Of a stretch of 64,000 nucleotides of DNA, positions 24,111 through 30,055 are shown one piece after another. Numbering within the stretch: the first letter of the stretch is position 1; every line of letters starts with the position of its first letter. The translations under genes were made by a program, and so were the position numbers. The stretch is from a virus, in IMG/VR virus record IMGVR_UViG_3300025362_000005, positions 26,241-90,240 of that record; one strand, written 5' to 3'. Below the pieces are notes generated by a model that saw nothing but the letters and a program-made list of their open reading frames with translations, ran no database searches and was not told the origin of the DNA.

Positions 24111-24142
24111 AATAAACCCCTTAAATTGTTATAAGTAATTAT
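24107..24142 (-). repeat. Duplicated stop-to-start spacer, family C copy 1
   Basis: Minus-strand sequence from TAA (stop of the upstream gene) through AAGGGGTTTATT to ATG (24110) is repeated nearly exactly at 24296-24330. The two copies flank the 52-residue gene. Confidence 0.85.
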
Positions 24143-24297
24143 TGTGTTACTTTATTAAAAATGTATTGCTCATGTTCTGGTGTCAGTTTATAGCCATAAT
24201 CCTGTAAGTTATCGCTACAAGTAGTTATAAAACTTAATCCAAAACACAATGCGGTATCTATAGAATCGTCAATAATTATTTGCTCTTGTTTAGTCAT
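24139..24297 (-). CDS. Small hypothetical protein (52 aa)
   Basis: ATG at 24297 after AAGGGG. The product MTKQEQIIIDDSIDTALCFG continues to a stop at 24139. It is bracketed by two copies of the same spacer and driven by the perfect promoter at 24325-24353. Function unknown. Confidence 0.7.
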   Translation of the reverse strand: MTKQEQIIIDDSIDTALCFGLSFITTCSDNLQDYGYKLTPEHEQYIFNKVTQ

Positions 24298-24330
24298 AAT
24301 AAACCCCTTAAATTGTTATAAGTAATTATA
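24296..24330 (-). repeat. Duplicated stop-to-start spacer, family C copy 2
   Basis: Second copy of the spacer at 24107-24142. Here its 5' end coincides with the TATAAT box of a promoter, so the promoter is joined exactly to the repeated leader. Confidence 0.85.
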
Positions 24331-24353
24331 AACCCTAGTAGTTGGGTTGTCAA
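24325..24353 (-). promoter_or_regulatory. Consensus sigma70-type promoter
   Basis: Minus-strand TTGACA (24348-24353), exactly 17 bp, TATAAT (24325-24330): a perfect consensus and the strongest promoter in the window. It should drive the 52-residue gene, the J-domain gene and beyond. Confidence 0.88.
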
Positions 24354-24423
24354 GTAAAATGTACTGTATATAGTAAAATAAATAAAATAATGTAAGTAGT
24401 AAGTTTGTGCATATAAGTAAACC

Positions 24424-24657
24424 AGTAAGTTTTTATGTATTACTTACACTATGTAAGTATGATAAGTAACAGAAATAAATAATAAGAAATAAGGCAATAA
24501 GTAAGTTTTTATGTATTACTTACACTATGTAAGTATGATAAGTAACAGAAATAAATAATAAGAAATAAGGCAATAAGTAAGTTTTTGCGTGTATAATGGT
24601 CAATAAGTAAGTTTTTGCGTGTGCTTAAAATTATAAAGGTATACTATATAAGCAATA
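24424..24657. repeat. 76-bp direct repeat and iteron-like units
   Basis: A 76-bp unit (24424-24499) is repeated exactly at 24500-24575, followed by two shortened units at 24576 and 24606. Each begins AGTAAGTTTTT and ends CAATA. Inside are inverted halves (ACTTACACTATGTAAGT). The stretch is nearly pure A+T and has no gene. The layout fits an iteron-type origin or a regulator-binding array. Confidence 0.85.
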
Positions 24658-24691
24658 AGCTTTTGAGCGTGTAAGTTTTTGGGTAGCCTGC

Positions 24692-24717
24692 CAACCGTAC
24701 GTAATAGCGTACGGTTG
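24692..24717. repeat. Perfect 10-bp inverted repeat
   Basis: CAACCGTACG, 6-nt loop (TAATAG), CGTACGGTTG. It is GC-richer than its surroundings and has no T-run directly after it on either strand, so it looks more like a protein-binding site or structured DNA/RNA element than a terminator. Confidence 0.8.
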
Positions 24718-24765
24718 CTTAAAATTGCCCTTTTTGGGAGTATAGTCCTACTTTTAGCCTATTTA

Positions 24766-24823
24766 TAGCACTATTCTGTCAATTATGTGTAATAGTTTTA
24801 TTGACAGAATAGTGCTAGTTTTT
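24766..24823 (+). terminator. 18-bp perfect inverted repeat with T-run
   Basis: TAGCACTATTCTGTCAAT (24766-24783) and its exact complement (24800-24817) with a 16-nt loop, followed on the + strand by G and six T. It could stop rightward transcription or, being AT-rich and containing TTGACA in both arms, serve as an operator pair. It sits directly beyond the stop of the minus-strand gene at 24823. Confidence 0.55.
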
Positions 24824-25083
24824 TAATCTTCAATAAAATCTATAATATCCATATATGGATAGAGTGCCAAAAGCATGCAATCATCATAGCAGAAATTATC
24901 CTGGTTATATAATATTGTTACTTCCTGCATTAAATGTAAATATTCGTAGTCTTGCATAATAAAATTACTGTTGGTTACTGCTAAATAGTCAGCAGTAAAA
25001 TTGTTGTCAATTCTTTGGTTATTCTCTGCTAAGCTTAAACTCACATAAGTAATCATGGGTTGTTGTGCTTCTTTTAATGTCAT
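24823..25083 (-). CDS. Hypothetical acidic protein (86 aa)
   Basis: ATG at 25083 after AAGGAGCG, sharing the 5' leader CTCCTTCT...ATTATTATG style with the next two genes. Acidic (NFCYDDCMLLALYPYMDIID). No recognised family. Confidence 0.65.
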   Translation of the reverse strand: MTLKEAQQPMITYVSLSLAENNQRIDNNFTADYLAVTNSNFIMQDYEYLHLMQEVTILYNQDNFCYDDCMLLALYPYMDIIDFIED

Positions 25084-25098
25084 AATAATACGCTCCTT

Positions 25099-25473
25099 CT
25101 AAAATGTTTTTATAATAAACTCAGTTATTTGCTGTTTATGTACCTCATTCAAACACAACCTATATTTATTTACAGGGCTATTACAGTATGTTCTATCCAT
25201 ACTTGTTATAAACCAATCAGAGAAGTATTCCACCGTGAATTGTGTTGATTCAGGAATCCCACTATAGCGGTTAGGAAAGTGTTGTGCATGTACATCAACA
25301 ATTACTTTTATACCTTTCCAAGTACTTTTAGGTAGTAGTTTTGTAAGTTTTGACTCAATAGCTTCTATTGCAGATTGAATACTCATGGAATCAATTGTTC
25401 TGACTCTAGATTTTTTTTGAATTAAAGCAAGTTTTTCATTAATTTCTTGTGAGTTTGTTTTATTAATCTTCAT
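25099..25473 (-). CDS. Conserved phage/element protein (124 aa)
   Basis: Residues 60-95 (VIVDVHAQHFPNRYSGIPES, then TQFTVEYFSDWFITSM) resemble a small family seen in phages and conjugative elements of gut Firmicutes (VxxDYHAQxFPxxYxxIPESTQF). The N-terminus is a charged helix (EINEKLALIQKKSRVR). Function unknown. Its leader is family B copy 1. Confidence 0.7.
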   Translation of the reverse strand: MKINKTNSQEINEKLALIQKKSRVRTIDSMSIQSAIEAIESKLTKLLPKSTWKGIKVIVDVHAQHFPNRYSGIPESTQFTVEYFSDWFITSMDRTYCNSPVNKYRLCLNEVHKQQITEFIIKTF

Positions 25474-25568
25474 AATAATATGCTCCTTCTGGGAAAGTTT
25501 TTTAAAGCTATAATATAGCTGTACAACCCCACTATAGCGGTTATAATGGGGTAATATAGATATACTAT
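25471..25568 (-). repeat. Duplicated stop-to-start spacer, family B copy 1
   Basis: A 98-bp stretch from the TAG of one gene to the ATG of the next, nearly identical to 25994-26090 (one T inserted). It contains an imperfect palindrome CCCCATTATAACCGCTATAG...GGGG and the 15-bp AGCTATA-T-TATAGCT, both candidate operator or RNA hairpins, then AGAAGGAGCATATTATT and ATG. Confidence 0.92.
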
Positions 25569-25996
25569 AATAACAACATTAGTTTTTTTAGTACTTTCAT
25601 TGACGGCATGCCAAATGGATTCACATATAAGCGGGTTTTGTGTTGATGTATTATATCATTATTAAGTGTGTTTCTAAAATATGTCGTAAAATCACTTCTA
25701 TAGCCGTCAAGCTCAAGTGTGCTTTCAATAAATAGTATCTTATTCTCTTTATCGGGTGCATAGATGTTCATTACTGTAATATGTAAGTTATACCCAGTTT
25801 TGTTATTATGGGACAATAAACTAAAGAATTGCCGTTGCTCAATCCCTGTATCGTTATTAGGGGTGAATAAGTCGTCAAACATCGCAAGTATTTTTTTCTG
25901 TTTTTCTGTACAGAATTCAGTAAAAACCTCTTTACTACTGTGGTATAATTTTAAGCTGTTTACACTGTACTCCACTTTTAATTTAACATTTTTCAT
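25565..25996 (-). CDS. Hypothetical protein (143 aa)
   Basis: Beta-rich with basic and hydrophobic stretches (MKNVKLKVEYSVNSLKLYHS; YNLHITVMNIYAPDKENKIL). It is flanked by two copies of the same 97-bp spacer, so it may have been inserted or duplicated as a unit. It shows loose pattern similarity to the next gene (both have a Asn/Lys-rich beta layout), which could mean paralogy. Confidence 0.62.
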   Translation of the reverse strand: MKNVKLKVEYSVNSLKLYHSSKEVFTEFCTEKQKKILAMFDDLFTPNNDTGIEQRQFFSLLSHNNKTGYNLHITVMNIYAPDKENKILFIESTLELDGYRSDFTTYFRNTLNNDIIHQHKTRLYVNPFGMPSMKVLKKLMLLL

Positions 25997-26090
25997 AATA
26001 ATATGCTCCTTCTGGGAAAGTTTTTAAAGCTATAATATAGCTGTACAACCCCACTATAGCGGTTATAATGGGGTAATATAGATATACTAT
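25994..26090 (-). repeat. Duplicated stop-to-start spacer, family B copy 2
   Basis: Second copy of 25471-25568, differing by one T. It again runs exactly from a TAG stop codon to an ATG start codon. Confidence 0.92.
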
Positions 26091-26494
26091 TTTATACACT
26101 TGTCAATTATCTGTTTCAGTTTATTACATGTTAGAGCACAAGTAGTGTCTTTAAATAAAGTTGTTGACATATCTTGATTGTTGTCTTTAATGTCAGAAAC
26201 TACCCGTATAGTGTGGATTAATCGTGTACGGTCTTTTGAAACGTGTAGCCAGTATTCTATGTATACTCTATCTCCATTATTTACGTAATCATAGTTGATA
26301 GAAATATCCACTCCATGCACTTTAGGAATATCATCATATGATAGCTTGGGAGTAATATGCACTTCTCTATTCTCAGTATCATAATAAGAAGTAAAACACT
26401 CAACTAACTTAATGTACTTTGCTGATAATATCGTATACATAGTACCTTTACTGACTTTATCCATACTAATATAATAAGTAATATTTTTTTCCAT
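26087..26494 (-). CDS. Hypothetical protein (135 aa)
   Basis: ATG at 26494; a TGGAGTGAAAAA site lies upstream. Beta-rich (DISINYDYVNNGDRVYIEYW), with possible distant likeness to the 143-residue neighbour. Function unknown. Its upstream region is full of inverted repeats. Confidence 0.62.
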   Translation of the reverse strand: MEKNITYYISMDKVSKGTMYTILSAKYIKLVECFTSYYDTENREVHITPKLSYDDIPKVHGVDISINYDYVNNGDRVYIEYWLHVSKDRTRLIHTIRVVSDIKDNNQDMSTTLFKDTTCALTCNKLKQIIDKCIK

Positions 26495-26510
26495 TTTTTC
26501 ACTCCATTTG

Positions 26511-26652
26511 TTGAGGTAAACCTCAATTTGTATAAATGCTTATTAAGCATTTAGTTATCACAAGTTTATAAAATTATACACCATAGTTGGTACTGATAAT
26601 TTTATAAGCTGTTGCGTTATACCTCAAAATAGGGTTGCTAAATTGAGGTATA
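26511..26652. repeat. Cluster of inverted repeats with TTGAGGT boxes
   Basis: Within 140 bp: TTGAGGT-AA-ACCTCAA (26511-26526), AAATGCTT-ATT-AAGCATTT (26535-26553), TTATAAAATTAT with exact complement 18 nt away (26566-26577 and 26596-26607), and TATACCTCAA...TTGAGGTATA (26618-26627 and 26643-26652). The TTGAGGT box occurs four times. No gene lies here. Candidate operators of an early-gene regulator or leader RNA structure. Confidence 0.8.
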
Positions 26653-26684
26653 CATCGATATAGGTTATTTCTTGTTTAATCTAT

Positions 26685-26843
26685 TCATTTTATAGCCTCA
26701 ATTCTTTGCAATTCTACAAGCTCTTTTTTCCACTCAAGTAATAAATCATCTGCGTGGTACCCCGGGTGCGCATTATTAATTGTCGTCGTCAATTCTGCAA
26801 TACTTTTTTTCTTGTTATCGATTGCTCTTTTTATATCGTACAT
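26685..26843 (-). CDS. Small hypothetical protein (52 aa)
   Basis: ATG at 26843 after TGGAGTGATAAT. Product MYDIKRAIDNKKKSIAELTT, then HPGYHADDLLLEWKKELVEL: a two-helix, possibly coiled-coil protein. Its leader is family A copy 1. Confidence 0.7.
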   Translation of the reverse strand: MYDIKRAIDNKKKSIAELTTTINNAHPGYHADDLLLEWKKELVELQRIEAIK

Positions 26844-26900
26844 ATTATCACTCCATTAATTGAAATATAGGCCGATTATACACCGGCCGTTATAGTTATA
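26841..26900 (-). repeat. Duplicated stop-to-start spacer, family A copy 1
   Basis: A 60-bp stretch from the TAA of one gene to the ATG of the next, repeated at 27178-27236 with one indel. It carries CGGCCGGTG-TATAAT-CGGCC: a TATAAT box enclosed by a GGCCG/CGGCC inverted repeat, so a promoter overlapped by an operator is likely. Confidence 0.9.
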
Positions 26901-27180
26901 GTACTTCCCATGCTCCAGCGTTAAAATACTGAATGCTTGTCACTCCCAGATCGTACATGTAAAAATTAAGAGGCTGAAACGCGCGTTCGTTATTATAGTG
27001 ACTACACAAGCCGTACAGATAGACGTGGCCATCGTCATCTAATAACCTGAATCTATATATACATTGTTTCCTCATTTTAGCAGTCAATTCTTTTAATTCA
27101 GTACCCGTTTTACTCGTTCGTAGAAAAGTAAAACCATTGAATTCGCCATTGCAGATTACATCTTTCGTTATTATAAACAT
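26896..27180 (-). CDS. Hypothetical protein (94 aa)
   Basis: Beta-rich (MFIITKDVICNGEFNGFTFL; VYLYGLCSHYNNERAFQPLN). Bracketed by two copies of spacer family A. No recognised family. Confidence 0.65.
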   Translation of the reverse strand: MFIITKDVICNGEFNGFTFLRTSKTGTELKELTAKMRKQCIYRFRLLDDDGHVYLYGLCSHYNNERAFQPLNFYMYDLGVTSIQYFNAGAWEVL

Positions 27181-27236
27181 ATTATCACTCCATTAATTGA
27201 AATATGGCCGATTATACACCGGCCGTTATAGTTATA
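27178..27236 (-). repeat. Duplicated stop-to-start spacer, family A copy 2
   Basis: Second copy of 26841-26900, again from TAA (27232-27234) to ATG (27178-27180), including the TATAAT box inside the GGCCG inverted repeat. Confidence 0.9.
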
Positions 27237-27390
27237 ACCAATTAACAGCATAGGAACTGTTTCTATGTAGAATTCTGTCAATTTCTGTATTGACATTTTC
27301 TATTGTTGATAGTGTGCAGCTATAGTGGTTATTTATAAAAATACTATAACCTTTTCCGAATCGCGCAGAATCCTTGTAAATGTTTATCAT
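27232..27390 (-). CDS. Small hypothetical protein (52 aa), first leftward gene
   Basis: ATG at 27390 (MINIYKDSARFGKGYSIFIN) after AGGGAGTGATACC; the frame to 27447 lacks a site. It is the first gene of the leftward arm. Basic, beta-rich; it resembles loosely the small regulators that open early operons but no motif is decisive. Confidence 0.6.
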   Translation of the reverse strand: MINIYKDSARFGKGYSIFINNHYSCTLSTIENVNTEIDRILHRNSSYAVNWL

Positions 27391-27415
27391 GGTATCACTC
27401 CCTAAAATAAAATAA

Positions 27416-27468
27416 ATATACTGTACAGTATATAGAGTAGTACACAAATGTATACTTGTGTACTACTC
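27416..27468. promoter_or_regulatory. Two adjacent palindromes, probable operator
   Basis: An 18-bp perfect palindrome ATATACTGTACAGTATAT (27416-27433) abuts GAGTAGTACACAA (27435-27447), 8-nt spacer, TTGTGTACTACTC (27456-27468). They lie just upstream of the first leftward gene and contain a TATACT box, so a repressor or activator site over an early promoter is likely. Confidence 0.7.
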
Positions 27469-27483
27469 AATAAACTGGTTTAT

Positions 27484-27605
27484 AAAATCCACTCCAATGA
27501 TGCCATGCACGGCTGAAACCGCTGGCCTAGGCGGTGGATTCTGATGAACCCGCGAGCGATATACACGCTCGACTATGAACCGCACGGATAATTTAATATT
27601 TCCGT
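27484..27605. ncRNA. Candidate structured RNA (strand unknown)
   Basis: A GC-rich patch in very AT-rich surroundings. AATCCAC (27486-27492) pairs with GTGGATT (27534-27540), enclosing GCC/GGC (27502-27513) and CGC/GCG (520-533) hairpins; then CGAGCG/CGCTCG (27553-27571) and ACGGA/TCCGT (27584-27605). On the + strand CTGATGA follows the first stem, as in a hammerhead ribozyme, but the required NUH cleavage site and stem II are absent. Class unknown. Confidence 0.4.
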
Positions 27606-27751
27606 TACCCACCCTAAACTATCAAAAAACATTGACACTCGTCTATTAATTATAACATACATATGGTAAAAATAGGTAAAAAACTTTATTTATTTTACGA
27701 TAGATATGTATAAAATTAGCCAGTAACAACAGTATTCTATTGTATTTTATT

Positions 27752-27859
27752 GTATACAAAATATGGGAAATTGTATATATCAGTAGTTTATTGCATGGCG
27801 GGGTATACCGGGGTTACTCAGTGTATACAATGGTATACAAAATATGGGAAATTGTATAT
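27752..27859. repeat. 27-bp direct repeat and GTATACAA iterons
   Basis: A 27-bp sequence beginning GTATACAAAATATGGG occurs exactly at 27752-27778 and 27833-27859. Extra GTATACAA(TGG) boxes lie at 27823, 27864 and 27874. GTATAC is palindromic. Regular spacing of a short box suggests protein binding, as at iteron origins. Confidence 0.8.
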
Positions 27860-27901
27860 GATGGTATACAATGGTATACAAACAGAACCGGGTTGATGCG
27901 T

Positions 27902-27968
27902 GTACTAGTTGGGTAGTACACTAGTTGGGTAGTACACTAGTTGGGTAGTACACTAGTTGGGTAGTACA
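27902..27968. repeat. 16-bp tandem repeat (about four copies)
   Basis: Unit GTAGTACACTAGTTGG at 27913, 27929 and 27945, with partial units on both sides. The GTAGTACAC part matches one arm of the palindrome at 27435-27468, so the same protein could bind both places. Confidence 0.9.
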
Positions 27969-27977
27969 GTGGAACAG

Positions 27978-28034
27978 CCCCCCTACATAGACGTGAGTAC
28001 ACAACCACCCCCCTGTCCCTAGCCTAGCCCCCCC
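27978..28034 (-). other. Four C-tracts (G-quadruplex-prone on minus strand)
   Basis: Runs of C at 27978-27983, 28008-28013, 28017-28019 and 28028-28034 within 57 bp. The minus strand thus has four G-runs of 3-7, enough for a G-quadruplex, conspicuous in so AT-rich a genome. Confidence 0.6.
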
Positions 28035-28173
28035 AAACTGTCTCCATATTATTGTTCTTTACACCCCACTGTGGTATATATTTTTTTACACTTTTACCCA
28101 TAAGGTTCATTAAACCCATAGCCACATAAACGCTGTCATTCGCACGTAAATAAACTTGTTATACATTTATACT

Positions 28174-28336
28174 ACTTTCAATACTTATTGCACTACACCG
28201 CGTTCTCATGCGTCTCACAGTAATATGGAATACCTGTACTCCTTGGGTTCTTTACGCTACTATATAAATTTCCTCTACTACACGTAAAAGAAATAGATAA
28301 CGTATTACCCCACTTTCAATACTTATTGCACTACAC
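28174..28336. repeat. 25-bp direct repeat pair
   Basis: ACTTTCAATACTTATTGCAC plus CTACAC occurs at 28174-28198 and 28312-28336. Both copies are followed within 15 bp by a similar TC-rich stretch ending GTCTCA. They could be binding sites or relics of a duplicated leader ahead of the rightward operon. Confidence 0.8.
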
Positions 28337-28449
28337 GTAATCCTCGTGTGTCTCATCAAGTTCTACAGCCTTATCTAACACTATATATTATCAATACTAG
28401 TATCTTGTAAAGAAGTTGGTAAAGAGGTAGTATAAGGCAGGAGGAAACA

Positions 28450-28686
28450 ATGACAGAAGCAAAAAACACGAGCACAGATTACAATGAATGGTATAGCAAG
28501 GTTGAGAGCATAAATGAAAAGTTTACCTGTGATAAATGCGGTAAAAAGTGGCGTATGGTGGAATTAAGCCGAGTAGCTATTAATTGGGCAACACCTGAGA
28601 ATTGTGTAGACAGGGTGTATGAGTTATGTCCTAATTGTCAAAAAGCTGTATTTAATTTTATAGAGGTAAATTATGAAAATAAATGA
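28450..28686 (+). CDS. Zinc-ribbon protein, first rightward gene
   Basis: 78 residues, ATG after GGCAGGAGGAAACA. CDKCGKKW and CPNCQKAVF form a zinc ribbon. As first gene of the rightward arm, expressed with packaging genes; function unknown. Overlaps the next gene by 14 bp. A weak TTGTAA-17-TAGTAT lies at about 28407-28435. Confidence 0.75.
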   Translation: MTEAKNTSTDYNEWYSKVESINEKFTCDKCGKKWRMVELSRVAINWATPENCVDRVYELCPNCQKAVFNFIEVNYENK

Positions 28687-28951
28687 ATCAAACAAAGCTC
28701 CACAGCGATCACCATCATTGTTAGCAAACGAAGCCAAGTGGAAAACTATTTTTAAGAAACACATGGGGCATAGCTTAAGTGTAGACATACCACGAGTAGG
28801 TATTGACCCCTATCTTGATAACGGTACACTTATGTGCCTTACCTGTGATAAGGTGGGAAATGCAGAGATTGTGGTTGATGAAGTAATAGAAAGCAGTATT
28901 GCTTTTAAAACCCTGCCTATATACAGGTACAGCTTATGGAATGTGGTTTAA
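28673..28951 (+). CDS. Hypothetical protein (92 aa)
   Basis: Begins MKINESNKAPQRSPSLLANE; two cysteines in LMCLTCDKVGN. Overlaps the zinc-ribbon gene. No family recognised. Confidence 0.65.
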   Translation: MKINESNKAPQRSPSLLANEAKWKTIFKKHMGHSLSVDIPRVGIDPYLDNGTLMCLTCDKVGNAEIVVDEVIESSIAFKTLPIYRYSLWNVV

Positions 28952-29027
28952 TACCACTCAAATGAAAGCACTACGATCAGTGCTTGACACGATTATAGAA
29001 AATTCGGAAGGAGAAACAAATGGCTAA
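28941..29027 (+). CDS. Possible very small protein (28 aa)
   Basis: ATG at 28941 gives MWFNTTQMKALRSVLDTIIE up to a stop that overlaps the next gene. No clear ribosome binding site. Included because it fills the gap with overlaps on both sides. Confidence 0.3.
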   Translation: MWFNTTQMKALRSVLDTIIENSEGETNG

Positions 29028-29229
29028 AAGCACACAACCACGTATAGAAGTGGTTCAGCACGAGGAATTCGTGGTAAAGATTGGAGAGGATAAATTAAGG
29101 TTAAGTCGAGATGAAGCACTAAAGCTTTATAACGAGCTACAAACCGTATTGGCAATAGAAATAAAATGTGAAGAGGTAGAAATTACGCTAGACCCCGTTT
29201 GCCCTTGTATACCTTGGTATAGGCCATAA
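29020..29229 (+). CDS. Hypothetical protein (69 aa)
   Basis: ATG after GGAAGGAGAAACAA. Product has VVKIGEDKLRLSRDEALKLY, a strand-helix pattern, and a Cys/Pro-rich end (DPVCPCIPWYRP) like short phage proteins that end in a PWYxP tail. Function unknown. Confidence 0.65.
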   Translation: MAKSTQPRIEVVQHEEFVVKIGEDKLRLSRDEALKLYNELQTVLAIEIKCEEVEITLDPVCPCIPWYRP

Positions 29230-29364
29230 AACCCATATATAACTGTGTAAAAACAGGTGACATCAAACAGCATTTAAACCACCTGTATTGCAGTTATTGT
29301 CGGGGTACAAGTGAGAAAAGTAGTGACACCCACTTTTATGGGTATTACTGTGTAAGGAGAAAGA

Positions 29365-29721
29365 ATGAATTTCAGAATAAAGCTACCAATATTTAATGTA
29401 GACTGTGAATTTTATATAGGGGTTGAAAACATACCCACGTATTATAAAGCACTTGTTAAAGAAGGATATAAAGGTACACAGCCTGAAAACGTTGATAGCA
29501 AGGGACTCGCATGGGGCAGTTATGTTTACTTGAAAGACATGACTGATGACAGCAATATAGCACATGAGCTCGTGCATTTAGTGACAAATATACTAGAGGA
29601 CAGAGGAGTTGAGTGTGATGAAACTCGTGCATATATCACAGGATATATAACAGGAAAGTTTTATAAGAAAGCTAAAGAATTAAAAGAAAAGGAGAAGAAC
29701 GATGCCTACGTACAGTTATAA
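29365..29721 (+). CDS. HExxH metallopeptidase-like protein
   Basis: 118 residues; ATG after TAAGGAGAAAGA. Residues 67-71 are HELVH in NIAHELVHLVTNILEDRG, followed by CDETRAYITGYITG, where E86 could be the third zinc ligand. Similar short proteins are frequent in phages next to FmdB-like zinc ribbons. Protease activity and target are unproven. Preceded by a 135-bp gap with only small hairpins. Confidence 0.7.
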   Translation: MNFRIKLPIFNVDCEFYIGVENIPTYYKALVKEGYKGTQPENVDSKGLAWGSYVYLKDMTDDSNIAHELVHLVTNILEDRGVECDETRAYITGYITGKFYKKAKELKEKEKNDAYVQL

Positions 29722-29887
29722 ATGCCCAAATTGTGGCAAGATAATAGAAGAGTTTCACGCTATGAGTGACACCCCGGTTTTTGTTTGTGACACCTGTGGA
29801 AATAAATTTGTGAGAGTAGTCAGTGGAGGCACCGCTACACTCTATAAATCGAGTGGTTTTACAAAATACAATGGACGAAGCAATTAA
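29702..29887 (+). CDS. FmdB-like zinc-ribbon protein
   Basis: 61 residues. MPTYSYKCPNCGKIIEEFHA, then VFVCDTCGNKFVRVVSGGTA, is the FmdB-type zinc ribbon: YxYxCxxCG and CxxCG. The family is proposed to be regulatory; in phages it has no proven role. Overlaps the upstream gene by 20 bp. Confidence 0.8.
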   Translation: MPTYSYKCPNCGKIIEEFHAMSDTPVFVCDTCGNKFVRVVSGGTATLYKSSGFTKYNGRSN

Positions 29888-29959
29888 CAGGACATGAATA
29901 GGACAGCAAATCATGTATTTAGGCGTATAAAACAGCGTTAACAGGACATGAATAGGACA
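29884..29959 (+). repeat. 22-bp direct repeat spanning stop and start codons
   Basis: TTAACAGGACATGAATAGGA plus CA occurs at 29884-29905 and 29938-29959. Each copy contains a TAA stop and an ATG start; the first opens a 15-codon frame (29894-29941), the second a 35-codon frame. Another case of duplicated stop-to-start junctions. Confidence 0.8.
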
Positions 29960-30055
29960 ATAAACAGAAATGAGACAGATGACTCATTAAGTGGGTTAGT
30001 GAGCATATATGGGGCAAAGGGGAAACAGTGGAAACAAGTCTTACAAAAGAAATAA
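29948..30055 (+). CDS. Possible small protein (35 aa)
   Basis: ATG at 29948 within the second 22-bp repeat; AGGA is only 2 nt upstream. Product MNRTINRNETDDSLSGLVSI, then YGAKGKQWKQVLQKK. Overlaps the next gene start. Weakly supported. Confidence 0.35.
   Translation: MNRTINRNETDDSLSGLVSIYGAKGKQWKQVLQKK

Larger units (their letters stand above)
27391..28449. other. About 1 kb gene-free divergent control region
   Basis: No convincing gene on either strand. It separates leftward early genes from rightward genes and contains: palindromes (27416-27468), a GC-rich foldable patch (27484-27605), a 27-bp repeat twice, a 16-bp tandem repeat, C-tracts and a 25-bp direct repeat. Probable roles: leftward and rightward promoters, operators and perhaps an origin. 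Confidence 0.7.

Noticed and set aside
24354-24660. CRISPR array in the repeated AT-rich region
   Set aside because: The repeats are directly abutting or overlapping 76-bp units without regular unique spacers, and no cas gene is near.
27486-27597. Hammerhead ribozyme around CTGATGA (27541-27547)
   Set aside because: Stem I fits, but the bases before it are AA rather than an NUH site, and no stem II followed by GAAA can be drawn directly after CTGATGA.
27902-27968. CRISPR-like array of 16-bp repeats
   Set aside because: Units are tandem with no spacers.
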